The notes: a model not told the origin generated them from the letters alone. DNA of 48,272 nt from Bacteroidales bacterium (GCA_028686735.1 JAQUBO010000007.1:1-48272); one strand, 5' to 3'; positions 26,274-34,963 are shown, counted from the stretch's first letter. Numbers and translations: made by a program.

Positions 26274-26306
26274 TTAGCCCTCACTGAAAGTAAAATTGCG
26301 GGTTAG
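26274..26306 (+). repeat. 33-nt intergenic motif, copy B
   Basis: The unit starts TTAG, has the core CCTCACTGAAAGTAA and ends TAG, 33 nt with the same spacing as the copies at 2853 and 14406. Similarity continues weakly for about 12 nt further toward copy C. The rest of 26208-26398 holds nothing recognised. Confidence 0.5.
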
Positions 26307-26398
26307 TTAGGTGTTTGCTATAAGATCTGTAAGGGCAATTGGTATTAAGTATTGAAAAGCTTTAAAAATGTTTTGTGCAAAGCTAGAAATTAAAGAAT

Positions 26399-27340
26399 AT
26401 GGAATATTCAGAAAACATATATTGTGAAGTTTGTGGAAATAAAAATCCGCATAAATTTAATTTGAAATTTGAACGATCCGATTTTAATGTAGTTGAATGT
26501 CAAAACTGTGAATTTGTTTTTATACCACAATTTTATCGTGAACATATTGCGTATGAGGAGTACAGAGACGAAGAGGTGCTTAATTCGGTGCGGAAAGGAA
26601 ATAACTATATAAAATTTAGAAGACATAAACTACGCATAAAATTAATTCGTAAATATGTTAAAACTGGAAAACTATACGATATTGGTGTGGGTTGGGGACA
26701 TTTTTTATATACCGCCAAACTTATGGGATTTGATGCTTCAGGGGTTGAAATATCCGAACTTATGCACCATTATGCGGTAAACGACTTACAATTAAATGTT
26801 GTACACGATAACTTTTTTAAGGTAAAAATACCAGAAAACACTTTGGATATTGTAACGATGTGGGATGTGTTAGAACATATCGAAAAACCTGCCGAAGTTG
26901 TGAGAAAAATAAACTACATTTTAAAAGACAATGGATATCTTGTTTTTCAAGTGCCGCAAATAGATAGTAAAGTAGCTCGAAAACAAAAAGAAAAATGGAG
27001 TATGATGTCTCTTGAACATATAAACTACTTTTCTAAATCAAGTATAACAACTTTACTTAAAAATGAGGGCTTTGAAATTGTTAAAATAAAATCTAGCTAT
27101 GAATTAAAATTATTTTTAATGTTTACCGTTCTGCCGTGGATTAAAGGACGTAAAAATAAAAATAAACAAAATGAACAAGAAGCAATTTCCAATTCTGAAC
27201 GGCAAAATTTTTTCAATAAGATAACAAAACTCCCAAAATTTGTAATTTGGTTGGGTTTGTTAGCTCATGATATTATATATAAAATAATGTCTAGGCTAAA
27301 TTATGGGGAAGAAATGATTGTTATAGCAAGAAAAAAATAA
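26399..27340 (+). CDS. SAM-dependent methyltransferase with N-terminal zinc-binding segment
   Basis: The 313-residue protein has four cysteines in two pairs (CEVCGN at residues about 9-12 and CQNC at about 38-41), as in methyltransferases with a zinc-ribbon start that modify sugars or sugar nucleotides. The Rossmann SAM site is YDIGVGWGHFLYTAKLMGFD (about 93-112), with ASGVEIS and VTMWDVLEHIEKPAE (motif II/post-I region) following. A hydrophobic amphipathic segment near the C-terminus may touch the membrane. The acceptor is not identifiable. It may serve surface glycan synthesis together with the convergent methyltransferase downstream, but no cluster proves this. Confidence 0.82.
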   Translation: MEYSENIYCEVCGNKNPHKFNLKFERSDFNVVECQNCEFVFIPQFYREHIAYEEYRDEEVLNSVRKGNNYIKFRRHKLRIKLIRKYVKTGKLYDIGVGWGHFLYTAKLMGFDASGVEISELMHHYAVNDLQLNVVHDNFFKVKIPENTLDIVTMWDVLEHIEKPAEVVRKINYILKDNGYLVFQVPQIDSKVARKQKEKWSMMSLEHINYFSKSSITTLLKNEGFEIVKIKSSYELKLFLMFTVLPWIKGRKNKNKQNEQEAISNSERQNFFNKITKLPKFVIWLGLLAHDIIYKIMSRLNYGEEMIVIARKK

Positions 27341-27366
27341 ATATTTGTAGGGTAATTTAAACTTAA

Positions 27367-28077
27367 TTACAGTTTTTCTACTAAATAATGCGGATTTTTA
27401 AACACTACTTTGTATTTTTTACTTTTTGCAACTTCTTGTGCAACTAATTTTGAACCCCAGTTTGTGTAGTCAGCAGAATCATCAAACAGAATAAAGCCTC
27501 CTTTAATTAGGTATTTGTCAACATTTAAAAAGTCTTGTTTTGCAAAGTCATATTGATGATTACCATCAATGTAAGCAAAAGAAATTGGACCTTGAAGTTT
27601 GTATTTGCCACCAAATAAGTTATCTAATTCTTGTCCTTTTTCCCAAGCTTCAAAAAACTTTTCGGAGGGTAAATCAGAGGAATATATATTACTATTAGGA
27701 CTAAAAAAGTTTACATTCCGAATAAAAGATTCTTTCATAAAAGTAATTAAATCCCTTGGATTTTTGACTAATGCTAGCTTTATATCCTCAGGAATGTCTC
27801 CAAGAAACCAGTCGGTTGTGTAATATTTGTTAGTCTTATTGTGTTTTTTTAAAAAATATAAAAGAACATTTGTTGATAATCCAGCAAAAGTACCAATTTC
27901 AAGTATTGGATCCTTAGAAGGTAAATTTTTAATGGCATAGTCCATACTATATAAATGACCAACATCTAACCATCCAGGAACACATACTCTCAATTTCTCT
28001 AAAGCTTCTTCTTTTAATATAATCGGCTTGTTATTTATATAAAACCAGCCTTTCTTCAACATGTAATTTATATTCAT
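27367..28077 (-). CDS. Class I SAM-dependent methyltransferase (Methyltransf_24-like)
   Basis: The 236-residue protein has the SAM site PILEIGTFAGLSTNVLL (about 55-71), the TTDWF acidic loop and FAYIDGNHQYDFAKQDFLNV followed by GGFILFDDSADYTNWG, with the DGNH motif of the TylF/cephalosporin-hydroxylase-like Methyltransf_24 group. These often methylate sugar or glycan hydroxyls. It converges on the preceding methyltransferase gene with 26 bp between stops. A TAnnTTTG element reads toward it from 28099-28092. Confidence 0.78.
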   Translation of the reverse strand: MNINYMLKKGWFYINNKPIILKEEALEKLRVCVPGWLDVGHLYSMDYAIKNLPSKDPILEIGTFAGLSTNVLLYFLKKHNKTNKYYTTDWFLGDIPEDIKLALVKNPRDLITFMKESFIRNVNFFSPNSNIYSSDLPSEKFFEAWEKGQELDNLFGGKYKLQGPISFAYIDGNHQYDFAKQDFLNVDKYLIKGGFILFDDSADYTNWGSKLVAQEVAKSKKYKVVFKNPHYLVEKL

Positions 28078-28091
28078 TTTACTTTTTTTTA

Positions 28092-28099
28092 CAAAACTA
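28092..28099 (-). promoter_or_regulatory. TAnnTTTG -7 element for the methyltransferase at 27367-28077
   Basis: On the minus strand the box is TAGTTTTG, 14 bp before the ATG at 28077. Confidence 0.5.
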
Positions 28100-28162
28100 A
28101 TAATTAAAATTAAAAATACTGGTAAGAAATGTATTTAAGCTTCATTGTTCCAATTAATTGAT

Positions 28163-28170
28163 TATTTTTG
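28163..28170 (+). promoter_or_regulatory. TAnnTTTG -7 element for the HAD hydrolase
   Basis: TATTTTTG ends 6 bp before the ATG at 28177. A TTG nine bases upstream of that ATG lies inside the box, so it is not a plausible start. Confidence 0.6.
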
Positions 28171-28176
28171 TTATTC

Positions 28177-28818
28177 ATGAAAACGCAAGACAAAACTATT
28201 ATCTTTGATTTTGACGGGACAATTGCAGACACTCTCGAAACAATTGCTAGATTATATAACGCTATTGCGGCAGATTATAATTGCAAAGAAATTAGTTACG
28301 CAGACAAAGAGAGGTTCAGATCAATGAACACGCAAAAGTTTTTACACGAATGCGGCATACCCTTAATTAAGCTGCCAAAACTATCGATAAAAATTAAAAA
28401 GGAGCTTAAAAATGAAATTAAAAACATTAAACCCTTTCCTGGTATTATCGAGGTGCTTCATAGATTAAAAAAAGAAGGATTTAAATTAGGAGTTTTAAGT
28501 TCTAACTCTGTTACAAACATAAATTTATTTTTAGAGCACAATACACTCGAAAATATTTTTGACTTTGTGCATTCAGGAAAAAATATTTTTGGCAAGGATA
28601 AAACATTACTAAGCTTATTATTTAAATATAAAATTGACAGAAATAATGTAATTTATATTGGAGATGAAACCAGAGATATAGATGCTTTAAAAAGAATAAA
28701 AATCCCAATTGTAGCTGTGAGTCATGGTTTTAATTCTCGCGAAATCTTAAAAACTAAAAGTCCTGATTATTTAGTGGATAATCCAGAAGAGTTGTTAGAG
28801 GTTTTATTAAGTATTTAG
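28177..28818 (+). CDS. HAD-superfamily phosphatase (phosphoglycolate phosphatase-like)
   Basis: The 213-residue protein shows all HAD motifs: IIFDFDGTIADTLETI with nucleophile and acid Asp (motif I), GVLSSNS (motif II), a lysine in GKDKTLLS (motif III) and YIGDETRDIDALKRI (motif IV). The helical cap between motifs I and II fits the phosphoglycolate phosphatase / pyrophosphatase PpaX group. The substrate cannot be set by sequence alone. The start is ATG 28177 because the promoter box overlaps the upstream TTG. It is convergent with the ComF-like gene. Confidence 0.85.
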   Translation: MKTQDKTIIFDFDGTIADTLETIARLYNAIAADYNCKEISYADKERFRSMNTQKFLHECGIPLIKLPKLSIKIKKELKNEIKNIKPFPGIIEVLHRLKKEGFKLGVLSSNSVTNINLFLEHNTLENIFDFVHSGKNIFGKDKTLLSLLFKYKIDRNNVIYIGDETRDIDALKRIKIPIVAVSHGFNSREILKTKSPDYLVDNPEELLEVLLSI

Positions 28819-28848
28819 TATCTTATCATTATAAAGCCAGAATAGCAA

Positions 28849-29544
28849 CTAGGCTTCTGCTAATACCGCAATACTAAGTTTAAGCTCTTGCACATTTAAT
28901 AAAGTCTCGCCACAAGCTTCTAAAGTTGAACCAGTAGTAACAACATCATCAATTAAAAGTACGTGTTTATTCTGAATTTTATTTCCGTTTTTTATAATAA
29001 ATTTTCCCGAAACATTATGCCAACGTTCTTCACGAGTCATTTTTGTTTGAGTTATAGTTTCGACATTTCGTAGAAGCACATCTATTAGCATTGGTATGCC
29101 CGTAACTGACGAAATGCCCTTGCCAATCATTTCGCTTTGGTTGTATCCTCGTTGTTTTTGACGCTTAGGGTGTAAAGGAACAGGAATTATATAATCTATA
29201 TCATTGTAATTTCCCGAAGATAATATTTCTGCACCAAGTTCTTTACCTAATAATATTCCTATCTCAGGCTTTTGCCTGTACTTAAGAGCATGTAATAGTT
29301 TCCTAAATCGACTACCTTTATAAAAATGGAATAATGCAGTACCTCTTTCAATTTTTATTCTGCCAGTAAATAAATGTGTTATAGGATTATCCTCATTTAC
29401 ACAATAATCGGTGCGAGGAATTTCATATAGACAATTAAAACAAACTGGAGGTTCATTTTTACCCAATGCTACGCCGCATGCCTCACAAACGTATGGGAAA
29501 ATTAAAAACCAAAAATCTTCAATATACTCTTTTATCTTTCTCAC
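28849..29544 (-). CDS. ComF family protein (phosphoribosyltransferase-like)
   Basis: The 231-residue protein begins with a four-cysteine zinc-finger region (VCEACGV, VCFNCLY, about residues 19-40), then LLHALKYRQKPEIGILLG and a phosphoribosyltransferase fold with PVPLHPKRQKQRGYNQSE and the PRPP-binding loop VLLIDDVVTTGSTLEACG. ComF proteins take part in natural DNA uptake in several bacteria, in contact with helicase or recombination proteins. The zinc finger and PRTase domain are intact. It is divergent from the TPR regulator across 254 bp, where I see no gene I trust. Confidence 0.9.
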   Translation of the reverse strand: MRKIKEYIEDFWFLIFPYVCEACGVALGKNEPPVCFNCLYEIPRTDYCVNEDNPITHLFTGRIKIERGTALFHFYKGSRFRKLLHALKYRQKPEIGILLGKELGAEILSSGNYNDIDYIIPVPLHPKRQKQRGYNQSEMIGKGISSVTGIPMLIDVLLRNVETITQTKMTREERWHNVSGKFIIKNGNKIQNKHVLLIDDVVTTGSTLEACGETLLNVQELKLSIAVLAEA

Positions 29545-29780
29545 AAATAATTATTAAAATATAAATATAAAAAATAATATTTATAAATAGGATGGTAGTA
29601 ACCAAGAATTGACAAAATATTTATAATTTTTATGAAATAAAAATCTTTGGCTCGTGGGTAAACCAAAAATACCGAATGCTCCAGTCTTGTATAATACAAA
29701 AACCAGTGTATATTGTGAGTTAATATCCAACAAGTAATCATAACACAAAAAACTGTTTGCCGTTTTTACAAAAACTTCAT

Positions 29781-29788
29781 TATATTTG
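29781..29788 (+). promoter_or_regulatory. TAnnTTTG -7 element for the TPR-HTH regulator
   Basis: TATATTTG lies 10 bp before the ATG at 29799 and 25 bp before the alternative ATG at 29814. Confidence 0.6.
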
Positions 29789-29798
29789 CATTTAAGCA

Positions 29799-31736
29799 AT
29801 GAGTTGTGTTATTATGAAATTTTTATCTGTAATAAATAGAAGTACATTAGGGCGATATGTTAATTGCCCCTGGATGTTAATTTCAGCATTTACTGTTTTA
29901 ATAATGCAATCGACAATTGGTTTTTCGCAATTAGATAGTCTTCAGATAGTTATAGAAACTACATTTAGTCAAAGAGAGAAGGCAGTAATATTTAACCAAC
30001 TTGCGGATAAAAATCTTGACAAAGACATTGTGGTTGCACAAAAGTATGCCGACAGTGCGAGGGTTATAGGATATAGTCTTTCTGATTATAACATTATCTC
30101 AAACGCTTATGTAAACTTGGCAAACTCTTATTATTTTCAAGGCGATTTAGACTCTGCTTTGTATTTTTTTGAGAAATCTTATTATAGTATATCCAAAACA
30201 AAAAATAAAAATGAGATTGCTGCTGCTCTAAACAGGTTAGGCTTAGGTTACGAAGCAAAAAGCGATTACTCAACAGCAGCAGGTTTTTATTATAAAGCAT
30301 TAGCGATTTATGAAGAAACCCAAAACCATAAAGGCTTAGCCGAAGTCTTAAATAATATTGCCGTTATAAGTGATGCGTTAGACCTAAAAGAGGAAGCACT
30401 AGAATATTATTATAAATCATTAAAGTATTTTGATCTCGCAAAAAACAGAGAAGGAATGGCTAATGTATATAACAATATTGCGACTCATTATGTTGATAAA
30501 GGTAACACTGACACTGCTTCGTATTATCTCGAACAAGCGATTAAAATATTTATTGAATACAACAGAACTTCCGAGGCTGCAACAGCATATCTTAACGCTG
30601 CAAGTCTATATCAAGAAGTAGGAAAAAATAAACTTGCAAAAAATTATATCGACTCCGCTTTAATCTTTTATGAATATACCAATAATATACACGGTATCGC
30701 TAATGTTTATAGCGAAGAAGCAAAGCGACTAACTCAAAAAGGAGATTTTAGTAATGCCATTAAACTATTAAGCAAAAGCTTAATATTAAGAGAAGAGGTT
30801 GGGAATTTAAATGCTCAAACACAATTGTTAAAACAAATATCAGATGTCTATGCCCAAAATGGGGACTTCGAAAACGCACTTGTATATTATCAAAAACATG
30901 TGAGCTTAAGAGACTCTATTTTAGATGATAATACAAAAACATTAATATCTGAATTAAATATAAAGTACGAGACTGTAAAAAAAGATAAAGAAATAACTAT
31001 ACTTAAAAAGGAAACACAAATTAAAAATACCAATAATTATTTGTTGATTTTGATTATTTCGGCCTTAGTAATTATTGTTGCTTTATTATTCTTTTTTTTA
31101 AGGACAAAAATTAGACTGTTGAGTAGTCAAAAAGAGTATTACGAACAGCTTGAAGAGTACAATAGACTTAAGTTACACCAACAGGAAAGTAAACGACAAT
31201 TTCTAGAAAAAGAAATAGACATCCAGCAACAGATTAACGAATTCCAAAAAAATAAATTTGAAACAGAGCTTGAGCTTAGTAAACGCGAATTAGTTACAAC
31301 TACAATGCAAGTGTTAAATAAAAACAAAACCTTAACAGAAATTAAGGAACATTTAATTAGTCTGATTTCTAGCGATCCTGCAAATAAAAAGGCATATAAG
31401 GGATTATCAAGATTGATTTCTGATAATATAAATTTAGATTCTGATTGGGAACAATTTAAAATGCACTTTGAAAAAGTAAATGTGGGTTTTTTTGATAACC
31501 TTCAGCAAACATATCCAGAACTTAGCCAAGGCGACCTTAAAGTTTGTGCATATATAAAAATAAAGCTAAGCTCGAAAGAGATAGCTCAAATGATGAATAT
31601 CTCTGTTGCTGGAATAAATAAACGTTTATATCGTATTCGAAAAAAAATGCAACTCGAACCACATTCAAATATTGCTGAGCACTTGGATACCCTGACAAAC
31701 TCTTCCTCAGCCTTTCCTAACAAATCAACTAATTAA
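29799..31736 (+). CDS. Membrane-spanning TPR protein with C-terminal LuxR-type helix-turn-helix
   Basis: The 645-residue protein (ATG 29799; ATG 29814 is an alternative) has an N-terminal hydrophobic segment or signal (about 20-43) and seven or so tetratricopeptide repeats (about 65-385: LANSYYFQGDLDSALYFFEK and AAGFYYKALAIYEETQNHKG are typical). One transmembrane helix follows (about 410-432), then a coiled coil (about 445-500) and a DNA-binding HTH at the end (GDLKVCAYIKIKLSSKEIAQ followed by MMNISVAGINKRLYRIRKKM). The TPR region would be periplasmic and the HTH cytoplasmic, a one-component sensor architecture common in Bacteroidota. There is no kinase or receiver domain. A very long hairpin follows the stop. 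Confidence 0.87.
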   Translation: MSCVIMKFLSVINRSTLGRYVNCPWMLISAFTVLIMQSTIGFSQLDSLQIVIETTFSQREKAVIFNQLADKNLDKDIVVAQKYADSARVIGYSLSDYNIISNAYVNLANSYYFQGDLDSALYFFEKSYYSISKTKNKNEIAAALNRLGLGYEAKSDYSTAAGFYYKALAIYEETQNHKGLAEVLNNIAVISDALDLKEEALEYYYKSLKYFDLAKNREGMANVYNNIATHYVDKGNTDTASYYLEQAIKIFIEYNRTSEAATAYLNAASLYQEVGKNKLAKNYIDSALIFYEYTNNIHGIANVYSEEAKRLTQKGDFSNAIKLLSKSLILREEVGNLNAQTQLLKQISDVYAQNGDFENALVYYQKHVSLRDSILDDNTKTLISELNIKYETVKKDKEITILKKETQIKNTNNYLLILIISALVIIVALLFFFLRTKIRLLSSQKEYYEQLEEYNRLKLHQQESKRQFLEKEIDIQQQINEFQKNKFETELELSKRELVTTTMQVLNKNKTLTEIKEHLISLISSDPANKKAYKGLSRLISDNINLDSDWEQFKMHFEKVNVGFFDNLQQTYPELSQGDLKVCAYIKIKLSSKEIAQMMNISVAGINKRLYRIRKKMQLEPHSNIAEHLDTLTNSSSAFPNKSTN

Positions 31737-31739
31737 CCG

Positions 31740-31814
31740 CTCATCTGAAAAGAAACCGAGGATTTTGATGTTTTTCTGAATAACAAAATCCTCGGTTTCC
31801 TTTTCAGAAATGAG
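31740..31814 (+). terminator. Very long perfect-type hairpin after the TPR-HTH regulator
   Basis: The left arm 31740-31767 pairs with the right arm 31784-31814, about 28 bp with a small bulge, around a 16-nt loop; the pairing includes AAACCGAGGATTTTG with its exact complement CAAAATCCTCGGTTT. It starts 3 bp after the stop codon. The stem is unusually long for an intrinsic terminator and no T-run follows the right arm beyond the TTCCTTTTC in it. It probably ends the transcript or protects its 3' end, and may act for readers of both strands. Confidence 0.65.
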
Positions 31815-31829
31815 AGTAACGCAGAAATA

Positions 31830-31899
31830 AGCGTAGCGATTCATGAATACCCATAAAGTCTATAAATATTTATGAGTAATTTGACGTTTTAGCTACGCT
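31830..31899. other. Second inverted-repeat region in the gap before dapD
   Basis: The gap 31737-32123 holds, after the long hairpin, AGCGTAGC (31830-31837) mirrored by GCTACGCT (31892-31899), with CATAAA (31852-31857) and TTTATG (31869-31874) nested inside. Beyond this is a stretch with the near-repeated CTCGGTTCTTG and TTCGGTTCTGT, then AT-rich sequence and the dapD promoter. No reading frame looks coding. The nature of the structure is unclear. Confidence 0.35.
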
Positions 31900-32097
31900 G
31901 CGATGTGCTGCGGTGAGCTCGTAAACTCGGTTCTTGCAAAAGACTACTTACTTCGGTTCTGTTTAGTTTTTACAGGTACAAAAATAATAATTGAGGCAGA
32001 ATGCTTTTTACAATGAACGATAACTTGAATATAATGATAGATATAAATTATTATTAATTTTCATTTATATTAATCTATGTCTTTAAATCTATTTTGC

Positions 32098-32105
32098 TAA
32101 TTTTG
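32098..32105 (+). promoter_or_regulatory. TAnnTTTG -7 element for dapD
   Basis: TAATTTTG lies 18 bp before the ATG at 32124 and inside an open frame extending upstream to 32094, which supports the 32124 start. Confidence 0.6.
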
Positions 32106-32123
32106 AGTTTTAAAATTAATACG

Positions 32124-32942
32124 ATGTTAATAGATTACAAAAAAAATATAGAATCCGCTTGGGAAAACCGCAAATTGTTGAGGGAAAAAATAAGTATTGA
32201 CTCTGTTAGAGCTGTTATCGAGTTGTTGGATAAAGGTGAAATTCGTGTTGCAGAGCAAGTCGATAATAAATGGAGAGTAAATGATTGGGTAAAAAAAGCA
32301 GTAATACTATATTTCCCATTGCAGAAAATGGAGAAAATGGAAGTTGGGATTTTTGAGTATCACGATAAAATTCCATTAAAAAAGGATTATGATAAATTAG
32401 GAGTCAGAGTTGTTCCACATGCGGTAGCACGATATGGTTCATATTTGTCTCCTGGTGTAATAATGATGCCTTCTTATGTAAATATAGGAGCATATATTGG
32501 TGAAGGAACAATGGTTGATACTTGGGCAACTGTTGGCTCATGTGCTCAAATAGGAAAACATGTGCACTTGTCGGGTGGCGTTGGTATTGGTGGAGTGTTA
32601 GAGCCTGTACAAGCCGCTCCTGTGATTATCGAAGATAATTGTTTTATTGGCTCAAGATGTATTATTGTGGAAGGAGTGCATGTAGGCAAAGAGGCTGTCT
32701 TAGGTGCTAATGTTGTGATAACTGGATCTACAAAAATATTTGATGTCTCGGGTAAACAACCAATAGAATATAAAGGGTATATTCCTGAACGTTCGGTTGT
32801 TATACCAGGAAACATGCCAAAAAAATTCCCAGCAGGTGAGTATAACGTGCCTTGTGCTTTAATTATTGGGAAAAGAAAAGAATCAACAGATAAAAAAACT
32901 TCGCTTAATGACGCTTTGAGAGATAATGAGGTGGCGGTGTAA
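32124..32942 (+). CDS. dapD: 2,3,4,5-tetrahydropyridine-2,6-dicarboxylate N-succinyltransferase
   Basis: The 272-residue enzyme succinylates tetrahydrodipicolinate in the succinylase route to meso-diaminopimelate and lysine. The N-terminal helical domain (IESAWENRKLLR) is followed by a left-handed beta helix of hexapeptide repeats: VVPHAVARYGSYLSPGVIMM, then VNIGAYIGEGTMVDTWATVG and CAQIGKHVHLSGGVGIGGVL (about 105-225). The length matches E. coli DapD (274). The ATG at 32124 is preferred because the promoter box overlaps the upstream extension. It appears monocistronic; the next gene starts 133 bp later. Confidence 0.95.
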   Translation: MLIDYKKNIESAWENRKLLREKISIDSVRAVIELLDKGEIRVAEQVDNKWRVNDWVKKAVILYFPLQKMEKMEVGIFEYHDKIPLKKDYDKLGVRVVPHAVARYGSYLSPGVIMMPSYVNIGAYIGEGTMVDTWATVGSCAQIGKHVHLSGGVGIGGVLEPVQAAPVIIEDNCFIGSRCIIVEGVHVGKEAVLGANVVITGSTKIFDVSGKQPIEYKGYIPERSVVIPGNMPKKFPAGEYNVPCALIIGKRKESTDKKTSLNDALRDNEVAV

Positions 32943-33075
32943 ATACTTGTACTTAGATTTTGTTTATTGAGTTATTTTTTTAAAATGTTATTTAATTTAG
33001 TGATTATGTTTTATAATGACATATAAATGCGATTAATACTAATATGTTAAGAGATAAGGTAATAAAGGTGTTGTG

Positions 33076-34185
33076 ATGAAAATAGGTTTTGACGCAAAAA
33101 GAGCATTTCAAAATAAAAGTGGACTAGGAAATTATAGTAGAGACGTTATTAGATTACTATATGATAATTTTCCGATGTATAAATATATTATGTTTAGTCC
33201 CGACCAAGAAACAAGCTTATTACAAGATAAATACATAAAGAATATTATAAGCCCAAAAGCCAAATCAAAAGCTGGTAAAACTTATTGGAGAACATTCTCA
33301 ATGACTAAAGATATTATTGAATCTAAAATAGATATTTATCATGGATTGAGTAATGAATTACCTTTTGGAATTAATAAGTCTTCTGTTAAAAAGATTGTTA
33401 CAATCCATGATTTAATATTTTTAGAAATACCTCAACTATATCCATTGATTGATAGGAAATTGTATCATAAAAAGTTTTTGCATGCTTGTCAAGTAGCTGA
33501 TAAAATCGTTGCTACTAGTGAGCATACCAAAAAAGATATTATTAAGCATTTTGGGATAAAAGATGATAAGATTGAAGTGATATATCAAACTTGCAATAAG
33601 ATATTTGCTAAAAAAACGAGTGTAGAAGACACTAAAAAAATATTAAGTAAATATGGCTTGAAAAATGATTATATTCTTAATGTAGGTACGCTCGAAACTC
33701 GTAAAAATGCACTTAATATTATTAAAGCTGTATATTATTATAATATAAAAACAGATGTTGTTTTTGTTGGACGTAAAACAGCATATTATAAAGAATTAAA
33801 GGCTTATATCAATGAGCATAATATGAATAATCGCATTCACTTTTTGAGTAATGTTAGTAATGAGGAACTGCCTGCAATTTATCAGAATTGTCGATTATTT
33901 ATCTACCCTTCACTTTATGAGGGGTTTGGAATTCCAATACTTGAGGCTTTTAGATCAGGAGTTCCAGTTATTACATCAAATATTGGAAGCCCTGCCGAAA
34001 TTGCTGGAAATGCAGCAATCCAGGTGGATCCTCTAAATTCAAAGCATATTGGCATAGCCATAAAATCTATTGTAGATAGTTCTGATTTAGCACAAAATCT
34101 TATAAAAGAAGGGACGCAACGATTTAAACTTTTTGACAGTGAACAGGTTAGTACTAATATAATAAAATTTTATCAAAGTTTATGA
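33076..34185 (+). CDS. Family GT4-like glycosyltransferase
   Basis: The 369-residue protein has a GT-B fold. The N-terminal domain contains KSGLGNYSRDVIRLL and TIHDLIF. The C-terminal donor-binding domain has YILNVGTLETRKN and the E-x7-E region SLYEGFGIPILEAFRSGVPV followed by ITSNIGSPAEIAG (about 275-310), typical of retaining group 1 glycosyltransferases that use nucleotide sugars. The start is ATG 33076; a GTG directly before it is a less likely start. The stop overlaps the tsaC start by 4 bp (ATGA), indicating coupling. The sugar and acceptor are unknown; a surface glycan role is likely. Confidence 0.88.
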   Translation: MKIGFDAKRAFQNKSGLGNYSRDVIRLLYDNFPMYKYIMFSPDQETSLLQDKYIKNIISPKAKSKAGKTYWRTFSMTKDIIESKIDIYHGLSNELPFGINKSSVKKIVTIHDLIFLEIPQLYPLIDRKLYHKKFLHACQVADKIVATSEHTKKDIIKHFGIKDDKIEVIYQTCNKIFAKKTSVEDTKKILSKYGLKNDYILNVGTLETRKNALNIIKAVYYYNIKTDVVFVGRKTAYYKELKAYINEHNMNNRIHFLSNVSNEELPAIYQNCRLFIYPSLYEGFGIPILEAFRSGVPVITSNIGSPAEIAGNAAIQVDPLNSKHIGIAIKSIVDSSDLAQNLIKEGTQRFKLFDSEQVSTNIIKFYQSL

Positions 34186-34742
34186 AAGAAATAATTGCAG
34201 AAACTATTCGGGTGTTAAATGTAGGGGGTGTTATTTTATATCCAACCGATACTATTTGGGGCTTAGGTTGTGATCCTGATAATGCTGATGCAATTGCTTC
34301 TATTTATGCAATCAAACAGAGAGTTGAGAGTAAAAGCATGATTGTTCTTGTAAAAGATGTTAAAATGCTCGAAAAATATGTAGAACAAATCCCAGAAGTT
34401 GCGTATCAGTTAATTGAGGCATCAACAGGTCCGCTAACAATCATTTATCCGAAAGCAAAAAACTTAAATCCTAATATTGTTGCTCCTGATGGAACAATAG
34501 CCGTAAGAATACCTAAATGTGAGTTTTGTCAACAACTTCTTAGCGAATATAATAAACCATTAGTCTCAACCTCGGCAAATTTAACTGGACAAAAACCGCC
34601 ATTAGGGTTTTTTGATATCGTTAATGAAATTAAAATAGCTGTAGATTATATTGTCCCAATTCGACTTAATCAGCTTAGTTCGGCAAAAAGTTCGGATATT
34701 ATAAAGGTGTTTAAATCTGGTAAGTTTGATGTTGTTAGATAA
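34182..34742 (+). CDS. tsaC: L-threonylcarbamoyladenylate synthase (TsaC/Sua5 family)
   Basis: The 186-residue protein makes threonylcarbamoyl-AMP from threonine, bicarbonate and ATP, the first step of t6A37 modification of ANN-decoding tRNAs. Family motifs are GGVILYPTDTIWGLGCD, IKQRVESKSMIVLV, STGPLTIIYPK, GTIAVRIP and PLVSTSANLTGQ. It lacks the C-terminal Sua5 domain, so it is of the short TsaC type. It overlaps the glycosyltransferase stop by 4 bp. A small hairpin (CTCCGG 34759-34764, CCGGAG 34785-34790) follows the stop. Confidence 0.93.
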   Translation: MKEIIAETIRVLNVGGVILYPTDTIWGLGCDPDNADAIASIYAIKQRVESKSMIVLVKDVKMLEKYVEQIPEVAYQLIEASTGPLTIIYPKAKNLNPNIVAPDGTIAVRIPKCEFCQQLLSEYNKPLVSTSANLTGQKPPLGFFDIVNEIKIAVDYIVPIRLNQLSSAKSSDIIKVFKSGKFDVVR

Positions 34743-34758
34743 AACTAATATATAAAAA

Positions 34759-34790
34759 CTCCGGCAATCATTTGGGAGTAACCACCGGAG
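34759..34790 (+). terminator. Small hairpin after tsaC, possible weak terminator
   Basis: CTCCGG and CCGGAG form a 6-bp GC-rich stem with a 20-nt loop, 16 bp after the tsaC stop, followed by AAAA rather than T. Terminator function is uncertain. Confidence 0.35.
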
Positions 34791-34963
34791 AAAATTCAGA
34801 CATTTTTAAAAAGTTACCAATACAGAAAAATCAAATATAGTGCCAACTTTTTTTAAAGAGCTTTTTATTTAGTTTTATTATGCATAAATGAATAAGGCGG
34901 GATAAGTAGTCCGACTAAGTAATATTCCTTATGTTTAACAATCAGTATTCAAAATCATTTTAT

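Noticed and set aside
29581-29799. A 72-codon minus-strand frame (and a shifted 66-codon one) between the comF-like gene and the TPR regulator
   Set aside because: Two overlapping frames both read as low-information hydrophobic/aromatic sequence, one starts exactly at the divergent gene's ATG, and the TPR promoter box lies inside it. It is more likely chance openness in AT-rich DNA.
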